A stretch of DNA of 39,124 nucleotides, taken from NCBI GenBank assembly GCA_013002465.1, contig JABDJO010000092.1, positions 1 through 39,124 on the forward strand, in the 5' to 3' direction. Positions within the stretch are counted from its first letter, which is position 1. Every line of letters begins with the position of its first letter. This DNA is from Silicimonas sp. (GTDB taxonomy: Bacteria; Pseudomonadota; Alphaproteobacteria; Rhodobacterales; Rhodobacteraceae). Under the pieces are notes generated by a model, which was given only the letters and a program-made list of their open reading frames with translations, was not told the origin of the DNA and made no database searches. The translations under genes were made by a program, and so were the position numbers. Positions 24,247 through 33,037 of this stretch are shown here, one piece after another.

Positions 24247-24275
24247 CTTGTATCCCCGACACCAGTGACTAGAAT
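24247..24275 (+). promoter_or_regulatory. Candidate gcrA promoter
   Basis: CTTGTA (24247-24252) and TAGAAT (24270-24275) are separated by 17 bases, fitting alphaproteobacterial housekeeping -35/-10 elements, and lie 30 bases before the gcrA start codon. It is a motif match only. Confidence 0.4.
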
Positions 24276-24305
24276 AGAGGCCTTGGCAATAAGGCAGGTC
24301 AGCAC

Positions 24306-24836
24306 ATGTCGTGGACGGACGAACGCGTAGAGCTCTTGAAGAAGATGTGGTCGGAGGGACAATCGGCCAGCCAGATCGCAAAAGAGTTGGGCGGTGTCAC
24401 GCGCAACGCGGTGATCGGCAAGGTGCATCGCCTTGGCCTGTCGAACCGGGCCGGGTCTTCGGCGCCCGCGCCTGAAAAGAAACCGGCAAAGCCCGCCGCC
24501 AAGAAAGCTGCGACCAAACCCAGCGAAAAGGTGGTCGAGGTGACGGTCACGCCGAGAAAGCCGATCGTGCCTGCCGGTCAGCCTCTACCGCCACAGCCAT
24601 CGGCGAACGAGATCAGCCCGGAGGCCCTGGCAAATGTGCGCGAGATCGAAAAGACCGCCAAGCGGATCGGCCTGATGGATCTTACCGAACGGACCTGCAA
24701 GTGGCCGATCGGTGATCCGGCGACCGAGGATTTCTGGTTCTGCGGTCTGGCCGTGCAACAGGGCAAGCCTTATTGCGAGGCCCATGTCGGCGTCGCGTTT
24801 CAGCCGATGTCGAACCGGCGCGACCGGCGGCGGTGA
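24306..24836 (+). CDS. gcrA: Cell cycle regulator GcrA
   Basis: A 176-residue homologue of Caulobacter GcrA, a transcription factor that binds the sigma70 holoenzyme and DNA methylated at GANTC by CcrM, controlling division genes in S phase. The N-terminal helix-turn-helix is the hallmark: MSWTDERVELLKKMWSEGQS, then SASQIAKELGG and VTRNAVIGKVHRLGLS. A Lys/Ala/Pro-rich linker (about residues 50-105) leads to the C-terminal RNA-polymerase-contacting region with LMDLTERTCKWPIGDP and FCGLAVQQGKPYCEAH. The ATG follows AAGGCAGG. The gene stands alone, with its own candidate promoter. ccrM is not in the window. Confidence 0.95.
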   Translation: MSWTDERVELLKKMWSEGQSASQIAKELGGVTRNAVIGKVHRLGLSNRAGSSAPAPEKKPAKPAAKKAATKPSEKVVEVTVTPRKPIVPAGQPLPPQPSANEISPEALANVREIEKTAKRIGLMDLTERTCKWPIGDPATEDFWFCGLAVQQGKPYCEAHVGVAFQPMSNRRDRRR

Positions 24837-25153
24837 GCTACGGCGCACTATTTGATGCACTGAAGTCACGGGCGGCAGACCCAAAACGGCGCACGGACCA
24901 ATCTGACCAGTGGTCGTTCGATCTGCCCCGAGCCCTTGTCTGACGCTGACCTTGATCGTTCGGTATCGCGGTTGGGGTTCCGTCCACCCGCGTTATTGGT
25001 CGACGTCTTTCAGAATGTCGCCAACGAAAGGTTTCGGCCCAGGAAATGGGTTGTCCGGTTGGTTCATGGCATGGGCAGAGGGCGAAAACCTTTGGGACAT
25101 GATGGAAAGCGGTGAAGCTTTCGCATCCGTGTAGAACACGCTATCCCCGCCCC
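24837..25153. other. 317-base gap after gcrA, no confident gene
   Basis: No start codon plus Shine-Dalgarno combination convinces here. A 36-codon frame beginning with GTG at 24833 shares its GTGA with the gcrA stop and ends at 24943; another plus-strand frame is open from about 24865 to 25115. Their amino-acid sequences look partly gene-like (LFDALKSRAADPKRR; ALLVDVFQNVANERF), so the stretch could be a decayed gene, but long open frames are common at this base composition. No terminator hairpin or tRNA was seen. Confidence 0.4.
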
Positions 25154-26521
25154 ATGTCTGCAAATCCGCCCGATCTTCGCCCCGACCTTGCCCGCGCCAG
25201 CGTGCCCGATGCCCGCCGCGCCGGGCAGCCGACCATCGGCATGGTCTCGCTTGGGTGCCCCAAGGCCCTGGTCGACAGCGAGCGCATCCTGACGCGGCTT
25301 CGCGCGGAAGGTTATGCGATCAGCCCCGACTATGGCGGCGCCGATGCGGTGATCGTGAACACCTGCGGGTTTCTCGACAGTGCCAAGGCCGAAAGCCTGG
25401 ATGCGATCGGCGAGGCTTTGGCTGAAAACGGGCGCGTGATCGTCACCGGTTGTCTGGGGGCCGAGCCCGACTATATCACCGGCGCTCATCCAAAGGTTCT
25501 GGCCGTCACCGGGCCGCAGCAATACGAACAGGTGCTGGACGCCGTGCATGGCGCCGTGCCGCCTGACCCCGATCCCTTCGTCGATCTTTTGCCGCCCCAA
25601 GGGGTCAAGCTGACGCCCAGGCACTACAGCTATCTGAAGATTTCCGAGGGCTGCAACCACGCCTGCAAGTTCTGCATCATTCCCGACATGCGCGGAAAAC
25701 TGGCGTCACGTCCCGCCCGCGCGGTGCTGCGCGAGGCCGAAAAGCTGGTCGAGAACGGCGTGAAAGAGCTTTTGGTGATCAGCCAGGACACTTCGGCCTA
25801 TGGCACCGACTGGAAGGGGCGCGAGACAAAGTTTCCCATTCTGGATCTCGCGCGCGATCTTGGGTCCCTCGGTGCCTGGGTGAGGCTTCACTACGTCTAT
25901 CCCTACCCCCATGTCCGTGACCTGGTGCCGCTGATGGCCGAGGGATTGGTGCTGCCTTACCTGGATGTGCCGTTTCAGCACGCCCATCCCGCCACATTGA
26001 AGCGCATGGCACGCCCAGCGGCGGGCGAACGCACGCTTGAGGAAATCGCCGCCTGGCGCAGGATCTGTCCCGACATCGCCCTGCGCTCGACTTTCATCGT
26101 GGGCTTTCCAGGTGAAACCGAAGCGGAGTTTCAGGTGCTTCTTGACTGGCTGGACGAAGCGCAGTTGGACCGGGTCGGGTGTTTTCAGTACGAAGACGTC
26201 GAAGGCGCGCGGTCGAATGCTCTGGAAGGCCATGTGGCGGACGAGGTGAAGGAAGAGCGCTGGCACAGGTTCATGGAAAAGGCCCAGGCGATTTCCGAGG
26301 CGAAACTGGCGGCCAAGGTCGGCAAACGGCTTCAGGTGATCGTTGACGAGGTCGACGACGAGGCCGCGACCTGCCGAACCATGGCGGACGCGCCCGAGAT
26401 CGACGGCAACCTTTTCATCGACGAAGGCTTTGGCGATCTGAGCTCCGGCGACATCGTGACCGTCGAGGTGGACGAAGCCGGGGAATACGATCTTTGGGGG
26501 CGGTTGAAAGACAGGTCCTAG
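25154..26521 (+). CDS. rimO: Ribosomal protein uS12 methylthiotransferase RimO
   Basis: A 455-residue radical-SAM enzyme that adds a methylthio group to the conserved Asp of ribosomal protein S12. The N-terminal MTTase domain holds the three cysteines of the auxiliary [4Fe-4S] cluster, C35 (SLGCPK), C71 (NTCGFLD) and C100 (TGCLGA). The radical-SAM cluster is C167-NHA-C171-KF-C174. The sequences [22 protein letters not shown] and [19 protein letters not shown] distinguish RimO from MiaB, and a TRAM domain forms the C-terminal 70 residues. The ATG at 25154 was chosen, though no Shine-Dalgarno is visible and the preceding in-frame codons are not conserved-looking. Its stop shares CTAG with the convergent exporter gene. 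Confidence 0.95.
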   Translation: MSANPPDLRPDLARASVPDARRAGQPTIGMVSLGCPKALVDSERILTRLRAEGYAISPDYGGADAVIVNTCGFLDSAKAESLDAIGEALAENGRVIVTGCLGAEPDYITGAHPKVLAVTGPQQYEQVLDAVHGAVPPDPDPFVDLLPPQGVKLTPRHYSYLKISEGCNHACKFCIIPDMRGKLASRPARAVLREAEKLVENGVKELLVISQDTSAYGTDWKGRETKFPILDLARDLGSLGAWVRLHYVYPYPHVRDLVPLMAEGLVLPYLDVPFQHAHPATLKRMARPAAGERTLEEIAAWRRICPDIALRSTFIVGFPGETEAEFQVLLDWLDEAQLDRVGCFQYEDVEGARSNALEGHVADEVKEERWHRFMEKAQAISEAKLAAKVGKRLQVIVDEVDDEAATCRTMADAPEIDGNLFIDEGFGDLSSGDIVTVEVDEAGEYDLWGRLKDRS

Positions 26522-27416
26522 CCGGGTTTCGATGCGGAACGCCGGACAGGCCAAAGCTCCAGCACTCCCGCCCCCAGAACCAACGCACCGCCCAGGATTT
26601 CGACCGGGTGCAAAACCTCGCCCGCCAGGATCGCCGCCGAGACCGCACCGACCAGCACCTCGGTCATCAAAAGGATGCCGACACGCGCCGGATCAAGCCG
26701 CACGGTCGCCCACATCAGGGCAACGACCGACAAAACCCACCATATGGCCCCCGTCGATAATGACAGCCCGACGATCCCCCAAAGCCCGCCCGGTGCAATC
26801 GCCCTTGGCAGAGGTTCAAGAAAAGGTGCCAGAAAAAGCGCTGTGAGCGTGGCGCCCAAGGCAAACACAAACGCCGCATCGGCGGGTCGCAGGGTTGATT
26901 TCGCACGCATGCCCGTGGTGCCGACCGACCAGAGTATACCACCGGCCAACCCCATCCATTCCCCGGCATTGCGCGGCAAGGGCCAGTCACCATCGGCGCT
27001 GAGCATCACGACAAGCCCTGCAAGACCCACCACGATCGCCAGAAGTCGCAGGCGCGGCGTGTGCCATCCCATGACATAACGGCCGATCAGGGTGCTCCAG
27101 ACCGGGGTCAGCGAATACAAAAGGACGATGATCGCGACCCGCCCATAGACGAAGCCGACAGAATAAAGCGCGAATGCCGCGCCGCCGAGAGCGATGGACA
27201 ACAACGCCAGCGGGTTGGCCTGCCAGGTGCCGGCCCGGTTCGTGATCACGACCGGAAGCAAAACCAGCATCGCGGCGCATGTGATGGCGACTGTGCTCCA
27301 AGGGCCGACCAGCCCCATGTCAGAGAGTGCGCGCACAGGCAGCCAGCAAAAAAACCCCAGAAGGCACCCGTCAAAAAGACGATGGCCGAGGCCAGCATTG
27401 TGGTCTTGTCGCTCAT
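26518..27416 (-). pseudogene. EamA/DMT-family exporter with a frameshift
   Basis: Ten-helix drug/metabolite exporter, about 299 residues when restored. The natural start is the ATG at 27414-27416 (Shine-Dalgarno AAGGGCAGG), giving MSDKTTMLASAIVFLTGAFWGFF, the usual first EamA helix. At the A7 run (27348-27354; T7 in the sense strand) the frame is lost; one more T gives FWGFFCWLPVRALSDMGLVGPW, which continues smoothly through two EamA repeats, including SLTPVWSTLIGRYVMG and TEVLVGAVSAAILAGE. The 899-base span is one base short of whole codons. A GTG at 27336 could start a shortened protein lacking helix 1. This is either true inactivation, phase variation or a homopolymer consensus error. Substrate unknown. 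Confidence 0.8.
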
Positions 27417-27537
27417 GACCTGCCCTTACCGCGTGTTGGCTGCTGTGACAAAGCCTGCGCGCGCGATAGGAAAGAAACGTTGTTCTTCGCCTCGCCCCGC
27501 CCTACCCTGCTTTCCCAACAAGATCGGGGACAGCGCC

Positions 27538-28305
27538 ATGCCGTTTCAAAAGATCCAGCCCGAGAAATTGTCGCAATCCGTGGTCCGCCAGATCGAATTG
27601 CTGATCCTGCGCGGCATCCTGCGCCCCGGCGAACGCCTGCCTTCGGAACGCGAGTTGTCTGACCGTCTGGGTGTGTCGCGTCCAAGCTTGCGCGATGCGG
27701 TGGCCGAGTTGCAGAAGGCGGGGCTTTTGACCGCACGGGCCAACGCCGGCATCTTTGTCGACAAGGCTTTGGCGTCGAACTTTTCCACCGCCCTGACAAA
27801 GCTTTTCGCCAACCACCACGAGGCCGTCTTCGACTATATTGATTTCCGCCGCGACATGGAGGGTTTGGCCGCCGAGCGTGCCGCACGGCTTGGTTCAGAC
27901 ACCGACCTTGCAGTCATCGATTCCGTTCTTCAGCGCATGGAGGCGGCGCATCAGAAACGCAATCCTGCGGACGAGGCGCGGCTGGATGCGGATTTCCACC
28001 TGGCCATCATCGAAGCCAGCCACAACGTGGTCATGCTGCACATGATGCGCTCGATGTACGAACTTTTGCGCCAGGGCGTTTTCTACAACCGACAGATCAT
28101 GTTCCAGCAGCGCCGGAACCGGTCGAAATTGCTGGACCAGCACCGCGCGATCAATGCCGCCCTGCAGGTTCGGGATGCCGGCGAGGCCCGCGCGGCGGTT
28201 GAGGCGCATATGGATTTTGTCCGCAACGCCCTTGCCGATCACCTGAAGTCCGAGGCCAACGAAAAGATCGCACAGCAACGGCTGAACTACGAAAAAGGGC
28301 GGTAG
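27538..28305 (+). CDS. GntR/FadR (FCD) family transcriptional regulator
   Basis: A 255-residue regulator. The N-terminal winged helix-turn-helix is typical: LSQSVVRQIELLILRGILRPGERLPSERELSDRLGVSRPSLRDAVAEL..GLL. The C-terminal FCD ligand domain (about 85-235) shows the expected metal-binding pattern, D in RLDADFHLAIIEASHN, H in the same helix, and further His in LDQHRAINAALQ and AVEAHMDFVR. Close relatives are PdhR/LldR-like repressors of organic-acid metabolism. GGGGA precedes the ATG. A clean palindrome lies about 90 bases downstream, before the next gene, making that gene a likely target. It is divergent from the broken exporter across 121 bases. Confidence 0.9.
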   Translation: MPFQKIQPEKLSQSVVRQIELLILRGILRPGERLPSERELSDRLGVSRPSLRDAVAELQKAGLLTARANAGIFVDKALASNFSTALTKLFANHHEAVFDYIDFRRDMEGLAAERAARLGSDTDLAVIDSVLQRMEAAHQKRNPADEARLDADFHLAIIEASHNVVMLHMMRSMYELLRQGVFYNRQIMFQQRRNRSKLLDQHRAINAALQVRDAGEARAAVEAHMDFVRNALADHLKSEANEKIAQQRLNYEKGR

Positions 28306-28394
28306 GGCGCGGCGATTTGCGACTGTTGCACTGGCGATCGCGCGGAATTGTCGCACCCCCAAACGCGGGCTTGCCACATGTCGGCACCGGCTCC

Positions 28395-28417
28395 ATTACT
28401 TGAGCAAGTAATATAAT
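28395..28417. promoter_or_regulatory. Palindromic operator overlapping a -10-like box
   Basis: ATTACTTG-AG-CAAGTAAT (28395-28412) is a perfect eight-base inverted repeat with a two-base centre. A consensus TATAAT follows at 28412-28417, sharing its first base, and the next gene starts at 28432. Inverted repeats of this size bind GntR/FCD dimers, so the adjacent regulator is the first candidate; binding here would block the promoter. Confidence 0.6.
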
Positions 28418-28431
28418 TGCGGGTGAACGCC

Positions 28432-29481
28432 ATGGCACGAAATATTCTTATCCTTGGGGCGTCCTATGGATCGCTCTTGGGTACCAAGCTTTTGATGGCG
28501 GGGCACGACGTGACACTGGTCTGCCGCCAGAACACCGCCGATCTGATCAACCGGGACGGCACCGAAGTGCGCATCAAGCTGCGCGACGAGGCCGAACACC
28601 GGTCTGTCTTTTCGCGCGATCTGCCGGGCAACGTGACGGCCATGGCCCCCGAAAGCGTCGATACCGGCGCATATGACATGGTGGCCCTTGCCATGCAGGA
28701 ACCGCAGTACATCAATCACACCATCCGGGTATTGTTGATGAAGCTGGCCGAGGCTTCCCTGCCCTGCCTTTCGATCATGAACATGCCGCCGCCGCCCTAT
28801 CTGAAACGGATCCCGGCCCTGAGCGCCATGGACCTGGACGAAGCCTATACCAATGCCACGGTCTGGGATCGGTTCGAACCCGGCCTTATGTCGCTTTGTT
28901 CACCCGATCCCCAGGCCTTTCGCCCACCCGACGAGCCGCCAAATGTCCTTCACGTGGGATTGCCGACGAACTTCAAGGCGGCGCATTTCGAAAGCGAGGT
29001 CCACACCGCGCTGTTGCACGAACTGGCCGATGACATCAGCGCTGTCCGGCTTGATGGCAAGGGCGTGCCCGTCAAGCTCCGGCCCTATGACTCGCTTTTC
29101 GTTCCGCTTGCCAAGTGGTCGATGCTGTTGACCGGAAACTACCGCTGCATCACCGAAGGCGAACCACGCGCCATTCGCAACGCCGTGCATGACGATCTGG
29201 AACGGTCGCGCGCGATCTATGACCATGTTGATGCCATCGCGCGCAAATTGGGCGCCAGTCCCGAAGATCAGGTGCCGTTCGAGAAATACGCCAAGGCCGC
29301 CGAGAACCTGTTGAAACCGTCGTCCGCCGCCCGTGCGGTGGCTGCCGGTGCCCCTTTTATCGAACGTGTGGATGTACTGGTGAAACTGATTTCGCACCAA
29401 TTGGACATGGCGCAAGAGGACATTGACCGCACGGTTGCGACGGTGGACGCAAGGCTGAACGAAACGGTGGTTCCGGGCTGA
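28432..29481 (+). CDS. Ketopantoate reductase-like (ApbA/PanE) protein
   Basis: A 349-residue NAD(P)-dependent dehydrogenase-like protein. The N-terminal Rossmann motif GASYGSLLGTKLLMAGHDVTLVCR replaces the usual GxGxxG with G-A-S-Y-G-S, followed by the strand DMVALAMQEPQY. The remaining part does not match PanE closely: it is longer than PanE (about 300) and has its own conserved-looking features (MNMPPPPYLKR, PVKLRPYDSLFVPLAKWSMLLTGNYRC). Thus pantothenate synthesis is doubtful and another 2-hydroxy acid or opine-type substrate is possible. The ATG at 28432 has GGTGA ahead. Control by the upstream GntR regulator is suggested by the palindrome at the promoter. Confidence 0.75.
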   Translation: MARNILILGASYGSLLGTKLLMAGHDVTLVCRQNTADLINRDGTEVRIKLRDEAEHRSVFSRDLPGNVTAMAPESVDTGAYDMVALAMQEPQYINHTIRVLLMKLAEASLPCLSIMNMPPPPYLKRIPALSAMDLDEAYTNATVWDRFEPGLMSLCSPDPQAFRPPDEPPNVLHVGLPTNFKAAHFESEVHTALLHELADDISAVRLDGKGVPVKLRPYDSLFVPLAKWSMLLTGNYRCITEGEPRAIRNAVHDDLERSRAIYDHVDAIARKLGASPEDQVPFEKYAKAAENLLKPSSAARAVAAGAPFIERVDVLVKLISHQLDMAQEDIDRTVATVDARLNETVVPG

Positions 29482-29484
29482 CGG

Positions 29485-30315
29485 TCAGGGCCGTCGGTGA
29501 TCCGCTTCATAGGTGCCCAGGATGTGGAGTTCCGAGGTGAAATACTCCAGCTCTTCCATGGCAAGCTGTACCGAGCGGTCGTCCGGGTGGCCTTCGATAT
29601 CGGCATAGAACTGGGTCGCCGAGAACGAACCATCGACCATGTAGCTTTCCAGCTTGGTCATGTTGACACCGTTCGTCGCAAATCCGCCCATGGCCTTGTA
29701 AAGGGCCGCCGGAATGTTTCGCACGCGGAAGACAAAGGTCATCATCATCTTGTCGCCGCGACGCGAGGCGTCGGCATTGCGCGACATGATCAGGAACCGG
29801 GTCGTGTTGTGTTCCGCATCCTCGATATGGCGGGCAAGTACGTCCAACCCGTAAACTTCGGCCGCCAGATCCGAGGCTAGCGCGGCCTCTGCCTTGTCAC
29901 GACCTTCCGCAACCTCGCGGGCGGCGCGGGCGTTGTCGGGGCTGACGACACCTTCGATCCCGTGTTGACGCAAGAACGCGCCACATTGCGGAAGCAGCAC
30001 CACATGGCTGTGCGCCCGGCGGACATCTTCGATCCGGGCCCCCGGCACGCCCAAAAGGTTGATGTGAACTCGCACAAAGGCCTCGGCAACGATGTGCAGC
30101 CCGCTTTCCGGCAACAGGCGGTGAATGTCGGCGACCCGGCCATAGGTCGAGTTTTCCACCGGCAGCATCGCAAGATCGGCTTTTTCGGTCCGCACCGCTT
30201 CGATGACATCCTCGAATGTCCGACACGGCAAATCCTCGAAATCCGGGTAGGTTTCGCGGCAGGCCTGGTGGGAATAGGCCCCCGGTTCTCCCTGAAATGC
30301 GATACGTCCAGTCAT
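29485..30315 (-). CDS. pheA: Prephenate dehydratase
   Basis: A 276-residue monofunctional PDT that converts prephenate to phenylpyruvate for phenylalanine synthesis; no chorismate mutase domain is attached. The periplasmic-binding-protein-like catalytic fold contains FQGEPGAYSHQA, LPVENSTYGRV and EDAEHNTTRFLIM, in which T172-R173-F174 is the family's catalytic motif. A C-terminal ACT domain (about 195-270), with NIPAALYKAMGGFATNGVNMTKLESYMVDGS, gives feedback control by Phe. The ATG lies behind GAGG. It is divergent from cycM over 113 bases, and the intervening DNA has an AGTTGG/CCAACT inverted repeat (30346-30379). Its end is three bases from the convergent dehydrogenase gene. Confidence 0.93.
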   Translation of the reverse strand: MTGRIAFQGEPGAYSHQACRETYPDFEDLPCRTFEDVIEAVRTEKADLAMLPVENSTYGRVADIHRLLPESGLHIVAEAFVRVHINLLGVPGARIEDVRRAHSHVVLLPQCGAFLRQHGIEGVVSPDNARAAREVAEGRDKAEAALASDLAAEVYGLDVLARHIEDAEHNTTRFLIMSRNADASRRGDKMMMTFVFRVRNIPAALYKAMGGFATNGVNMTKLESYMVDGSFSATQFYADIEGHPDDRSVQLAMEELEYFTSELHILGTYEADHRRP

Positions 30316-30428
30316 CGGCCAAACCTCGGGTGCGGCAACAAAGTCAGTTGGTCGCGCGTCTTATCTCTTGAAGCCAACTAAGGGAAGCGGATAGATACCC
30401 CCCAAGAACGGACCAAAGTGGACGCGAC

Positions 30429-30950
30429 ATGTTCGACACGATGACCATGACAAAGATCCTGGGCGGCTTTTGCGGCGCCTTTCTGATCTTTTTGCTGGGC
30501 GGGTTTTTCGCCGAGTTTATCTATCACGCACCCGCCGACCACGGCGACGGTGAGCTTCATCAGGCCTATGTCATCGACACCGGCGACGATGATGCCGGCG
30601 GCGAAGAGGAAATCGCCGAAGTGCCATTTGCCGAGGTTTATGCGACAGCCGATGCAGCGGCGGGGGAAAAACTTTTCCGCCAATGCAAGGCCTGCCACAG
30701 CATCGAAGACGGCAAGAATGGCACCGGGCCTTCGCTTTATAGCATCGTTGACCGGGCGGTCGGTGCAGAGGACGGGTACAAATATTCCGGCAATCTGGTT
30801 GCCGTGGCCGACACCTGGACACCCGAAAATCTGAACGGCTTCATCGAAAATCCGAAGTCTTTCGCGCCCGGCACCAAAATGACCTATAAGGGTCTTCCCG
30901 ATGTCGAGGACCGTGCGAACCTGATCGCCTGGCTGAACGGCGTCGAGTAA
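30429..30950 (+). CDS. cycM: Membrane-anchored cytochrome c (CycM/c552-like)
   Basis: A 173-residue class I cytochrome c with an uncleaved N-terminal anchor (about residues 8-32) and an acidic linker (residues 36-65, rich in Asp and Glu). The haem site is C86-KA-C89-H90, and Met151 in PGTKMTYKG is the likely sixth ligand. It resembles the membrane-bound c552 of Paracoccus, which carries electrons from the bc1 complex to cytochrome oxidase aa3. No strong Shine-Dalgarno is visible before the ATG. A strong terminator follows 20 bases after the stop, so it is monocistronic. It is divergent from pheA. Confidence 0.9.
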   Translation: MFDTMTMTKILGGFCGAFLIFLLGGFFAEFIYHAPADHGDGELHQAYVIDTGDDDAGGEEEIAEVPFAEVYATADAAAGEKLFRQCKACHSIEDGKNGTGPSLYSIVDRAVGAEDGYKYSGNLVAVADTWTPENLNGFIENPKSFAPGTKMTYKGLPDVEDRANLIAWLNGVE

Positions 30951-30970
30951 GCCTTTGGCAACAAATCACT

Positions 30971-31009
30971 AAAGAAAAGGCCGGGTGGGAACATCCGGCC
31001 TTTTCTTTT
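30971..31009 (+). terminator. Intrinsic terminator after cycM
   Basis: A perfect 14-bp stem AAAGAAAAGGCCGG/CCGGCCTTTTCTTT with a ten-base loop (GTGGGAACAT) and T-rich tail. Because the stem is also A-rich on its left arm, it may act in both directions. It separates cycM from the yej operon. Confidence 0.9.
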
Positions 31010-31128
31010 GCGTACGGTCGGTTCACCAAGAGTTCACCTCTTCGTGCTTGAACGGTCGACATTTCCAACTTTAGGTACAATTTTAAGAGTAATCTGCGAA
31101 GCTTGCGATCCAGAACGGAGGAGCCGAC

Positions 31129-33030
31129 ATGTCTCGACCAAATGCCCGCGCCGCAACCCGGCCAATTCTGCGTCTGGGACTGGGCTGGATTGCCCTTGGC
31201 GTGACGGGGCTTGGCGCCCTTCTGGCCAGCCCGGTATTTGGCGAAAGCCACGAAAAGATCATCGTCAGCCACGGCTACAATGAATACGACGAACTGAAAT
31301 ACTCGCCCGACTCGCCGCATCTGGACTATGTAAACCCCGACGCGCCACTTGGCGGCGAAATCAGCCTTTCGGCCATCGGCACGTTTGACAGCATGAACCC
31401 CTATGCGACCGGGATCGGAAACTGGGGGGCCCTGTCCACGGTCGGGTACGAGGACATCTTGCAGACCACCGACGATGAAGTCGGCTCGTATTACTGTGTG
31501 CTTTGCAACACCATCGAATATCCCGAAAGCAAGGATTGGTTGATCATCAACCTGCGCGACGACGTTTTCTTTTCTGACGGCACGCAAATGACGGCAGAAG
31601 ATGTGAAGTTCACGCTTGAATTGCTGCTTGAACAGGGCACACCTTCTTATCGGACCGCGGTCAATGCGATGGTCGACAAGGTCGAGGTGCTGGAACCGCA
31701 CAAGATCAAATTCACCTTCGCCGACGGAATCCCAAGGAAGGGCCTTATAAACCAGTTCGGCAGCCTCTCGCCCTGGTCAAAGAAATGGTACGAAGAAACC
31801 GGCGCCCGGCTTGACGAAAGCCGCCTGGAAATCAGCCCTGGCACCGGGGAATATATGCTGGACAGCCTCGATGTCGGTCGCCAGATCGTCTATCGCCGCA
31901 ATCCCGAGTATTGGGGCCGCGACCACTGGTTCATGAAAGGGCGCGGCAACTATGACAGCATCCGAATCGAGTATTTCGGCGACAGCTCTGCCGCCTTCGA
32001 AGCCTTCAAGGCAGGCGTCTATACCTTCCGGCGCGAAAACAGTTCGATCAACTGGGCAACGCTTTACGACTTTCCCGCACTCGACAAGGGTTGGGTGAAA
32101 AAGGAAACGCTGGCAGACGGATCGCTTCCCGGGGCGACCGGGTTCATCTTCAACATGCTGCGAGAGAAGTTCCAGGACAGGAATCTTCGTCTGGCGATTG
32201 GCCATATGTTCAATTTCACCTGGACCAACACGAACCTGCAGTACGGGCTGTTTCAGCAGCGCGAGTCGTTTTGGGAAAACGAACGCCTGAAGGCAGCCGG
32301 TCTGCCCGAGGGGCGCGAGTTGGAAATCCTTGAAGAGTTCCGCGACCAGCTTCCCGACGCGATATTCACCGAACCGGTGACCCTTCCGCAGGAAAGCGGC
32401 GAACGGCCCTTGGACCGGCGAAACCTTCGCAAGGCTTTGAAATTCATGGCCGCCGCAGGTTATACGCCGGGTGCCGACGGGATGCTGCGCGACGCGTCAG
32501 GAAAAACCCTGGATGTGGAATTCATCGAGGATTCTCAAAGCTTTGACCGCATCCTTCTTCCTTATGTCGAAAACCTGAAGACCCTAGGCGTCAACATCAC
32601 CTACAACCGGATCGACCCCAGCCAGTACCAGAACCGCCGCCAGGAAAACAACTTCGACATGCGATTTGCAGGCTATTCCAGCGGATTGGTCGAAGGGTCC
32701 AGCCTGGAACAGAAATATGGCTGCGACGACCGCGAGGACATTTTCAACGCCGCCAATTATTGCAACTCCGTCGTCGATATTTTGGGCAAGCGTATCCAGG
32801 AGGTCGAGACCTACGACGAAATGGCCGCCCTCATCCGCGCCATAGACCGGATCATGCGATACGATTACTTCGTGGTGCCGGTCTGGATGTTGCAGGAAAA
32901 CTGGGTGGCGTATTTTGACATGTACGAATACCCCGAGAACCTGCCCGAATTTGGCCTCGGGCATCTGGATTACTGGTGGTACAACGCCGAAAAGGCCGAG
33001 GCTTTGAAAGCCGCCGGTGCGTTGAGGTAA
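31129..33030 (+). CDS. yejA: Extracellular solute-binding protein YejA
   Basis: A 633-residue family 5 binding protein of the YejABEF importer, which takes up microcin C and oligopeptides in enterobacteria. The first 38 residues form a long Arg-starting signal peptide ending near SPVFGES. The mature domain has [14 protein letters not shown], the hallmark [15 protein letters not shown] with [26 protein letters not shown], and the C-terminal [26 protein letters not shown], common to YejA orthologues. GGAGG is six bases before the ATG. A terminator upstream implies its own promoter in the 120-base gap, though none is clearly recognised. It is the first gene of a four-gene operon. Confidence 0.93.
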   Translation: MSRPNARAATRPILRLGLGWIALGVTGLGALLASPVFGESHEKIIVSHGYNEYDELKYSPDSPHLDYVNPDAPLGGEISLSAIGTFDSMNPYATGIGNWGALSTVGYEDILQTTDDEVGSYYCVLCNTIEYPESKDWLIINLRDDVFFSDGTQMTAEDVKFTLELLLEQGTPSYRTAVNAMVDKVEVLEPHKIKFTFADGIPRKGLINQFGSLSPWSKKWYEETGARLDESRLEISPGTGEYMLDSLDVGRQIVYRRNPEYWGRDHWFMKGRGNYDSIRIEYFGDSSAAFEAFKAGVYTFRRENSSINWATLYDFPALDKGWVKKETLADGSLPGATGFIFNMLREKFQDRNLRLAIGHMFNFTWTNTNLQYGLFQQRESFWENERLKAAGLPEGRELEILEEFRDQLPDAIFTEPVTLPQESGERPLDRRNLRKALKFMAAAGYTPGADGMLRDASGKTLDVEFIEDSQSFDRILLPYVENLKTLGVNITYNRIDPSQYQNRRQENNFDMRFAGYSSGLVEGSSLEQKYGCDDREDIFNAANYCNSVVDILGKRIQEVETYDEMAALIRAIDRIMRYDYFVVPVWMLQENWVAYFDMYEYPENLPEFGLGHLDYWWYNAEKAEALKAAGALR

Positions 33031-33037
33031 GCCGCAG

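Noticed and set aside
24910..25134. 74-codon plus-strand frame before rimO
   Set aside because: No ribosome-binding site and no family resemblance; it overlaps other open but unconvincing frames.
30346..30379. AGTTGG/CCAACT inverted repeat between pheA and cycM as an attenuator or operator
   Set aside because: Only six bases per arm with a 22-base spacer and no Phe-rich leader peptide before pheA, so it is too weak for a separate call.
31010..31128. yejA promoter from CTTGAA (31047) and TACAAT (31076)
   Set aside because: The spacing of 23 bases is too long for a sigma70-type promoter.
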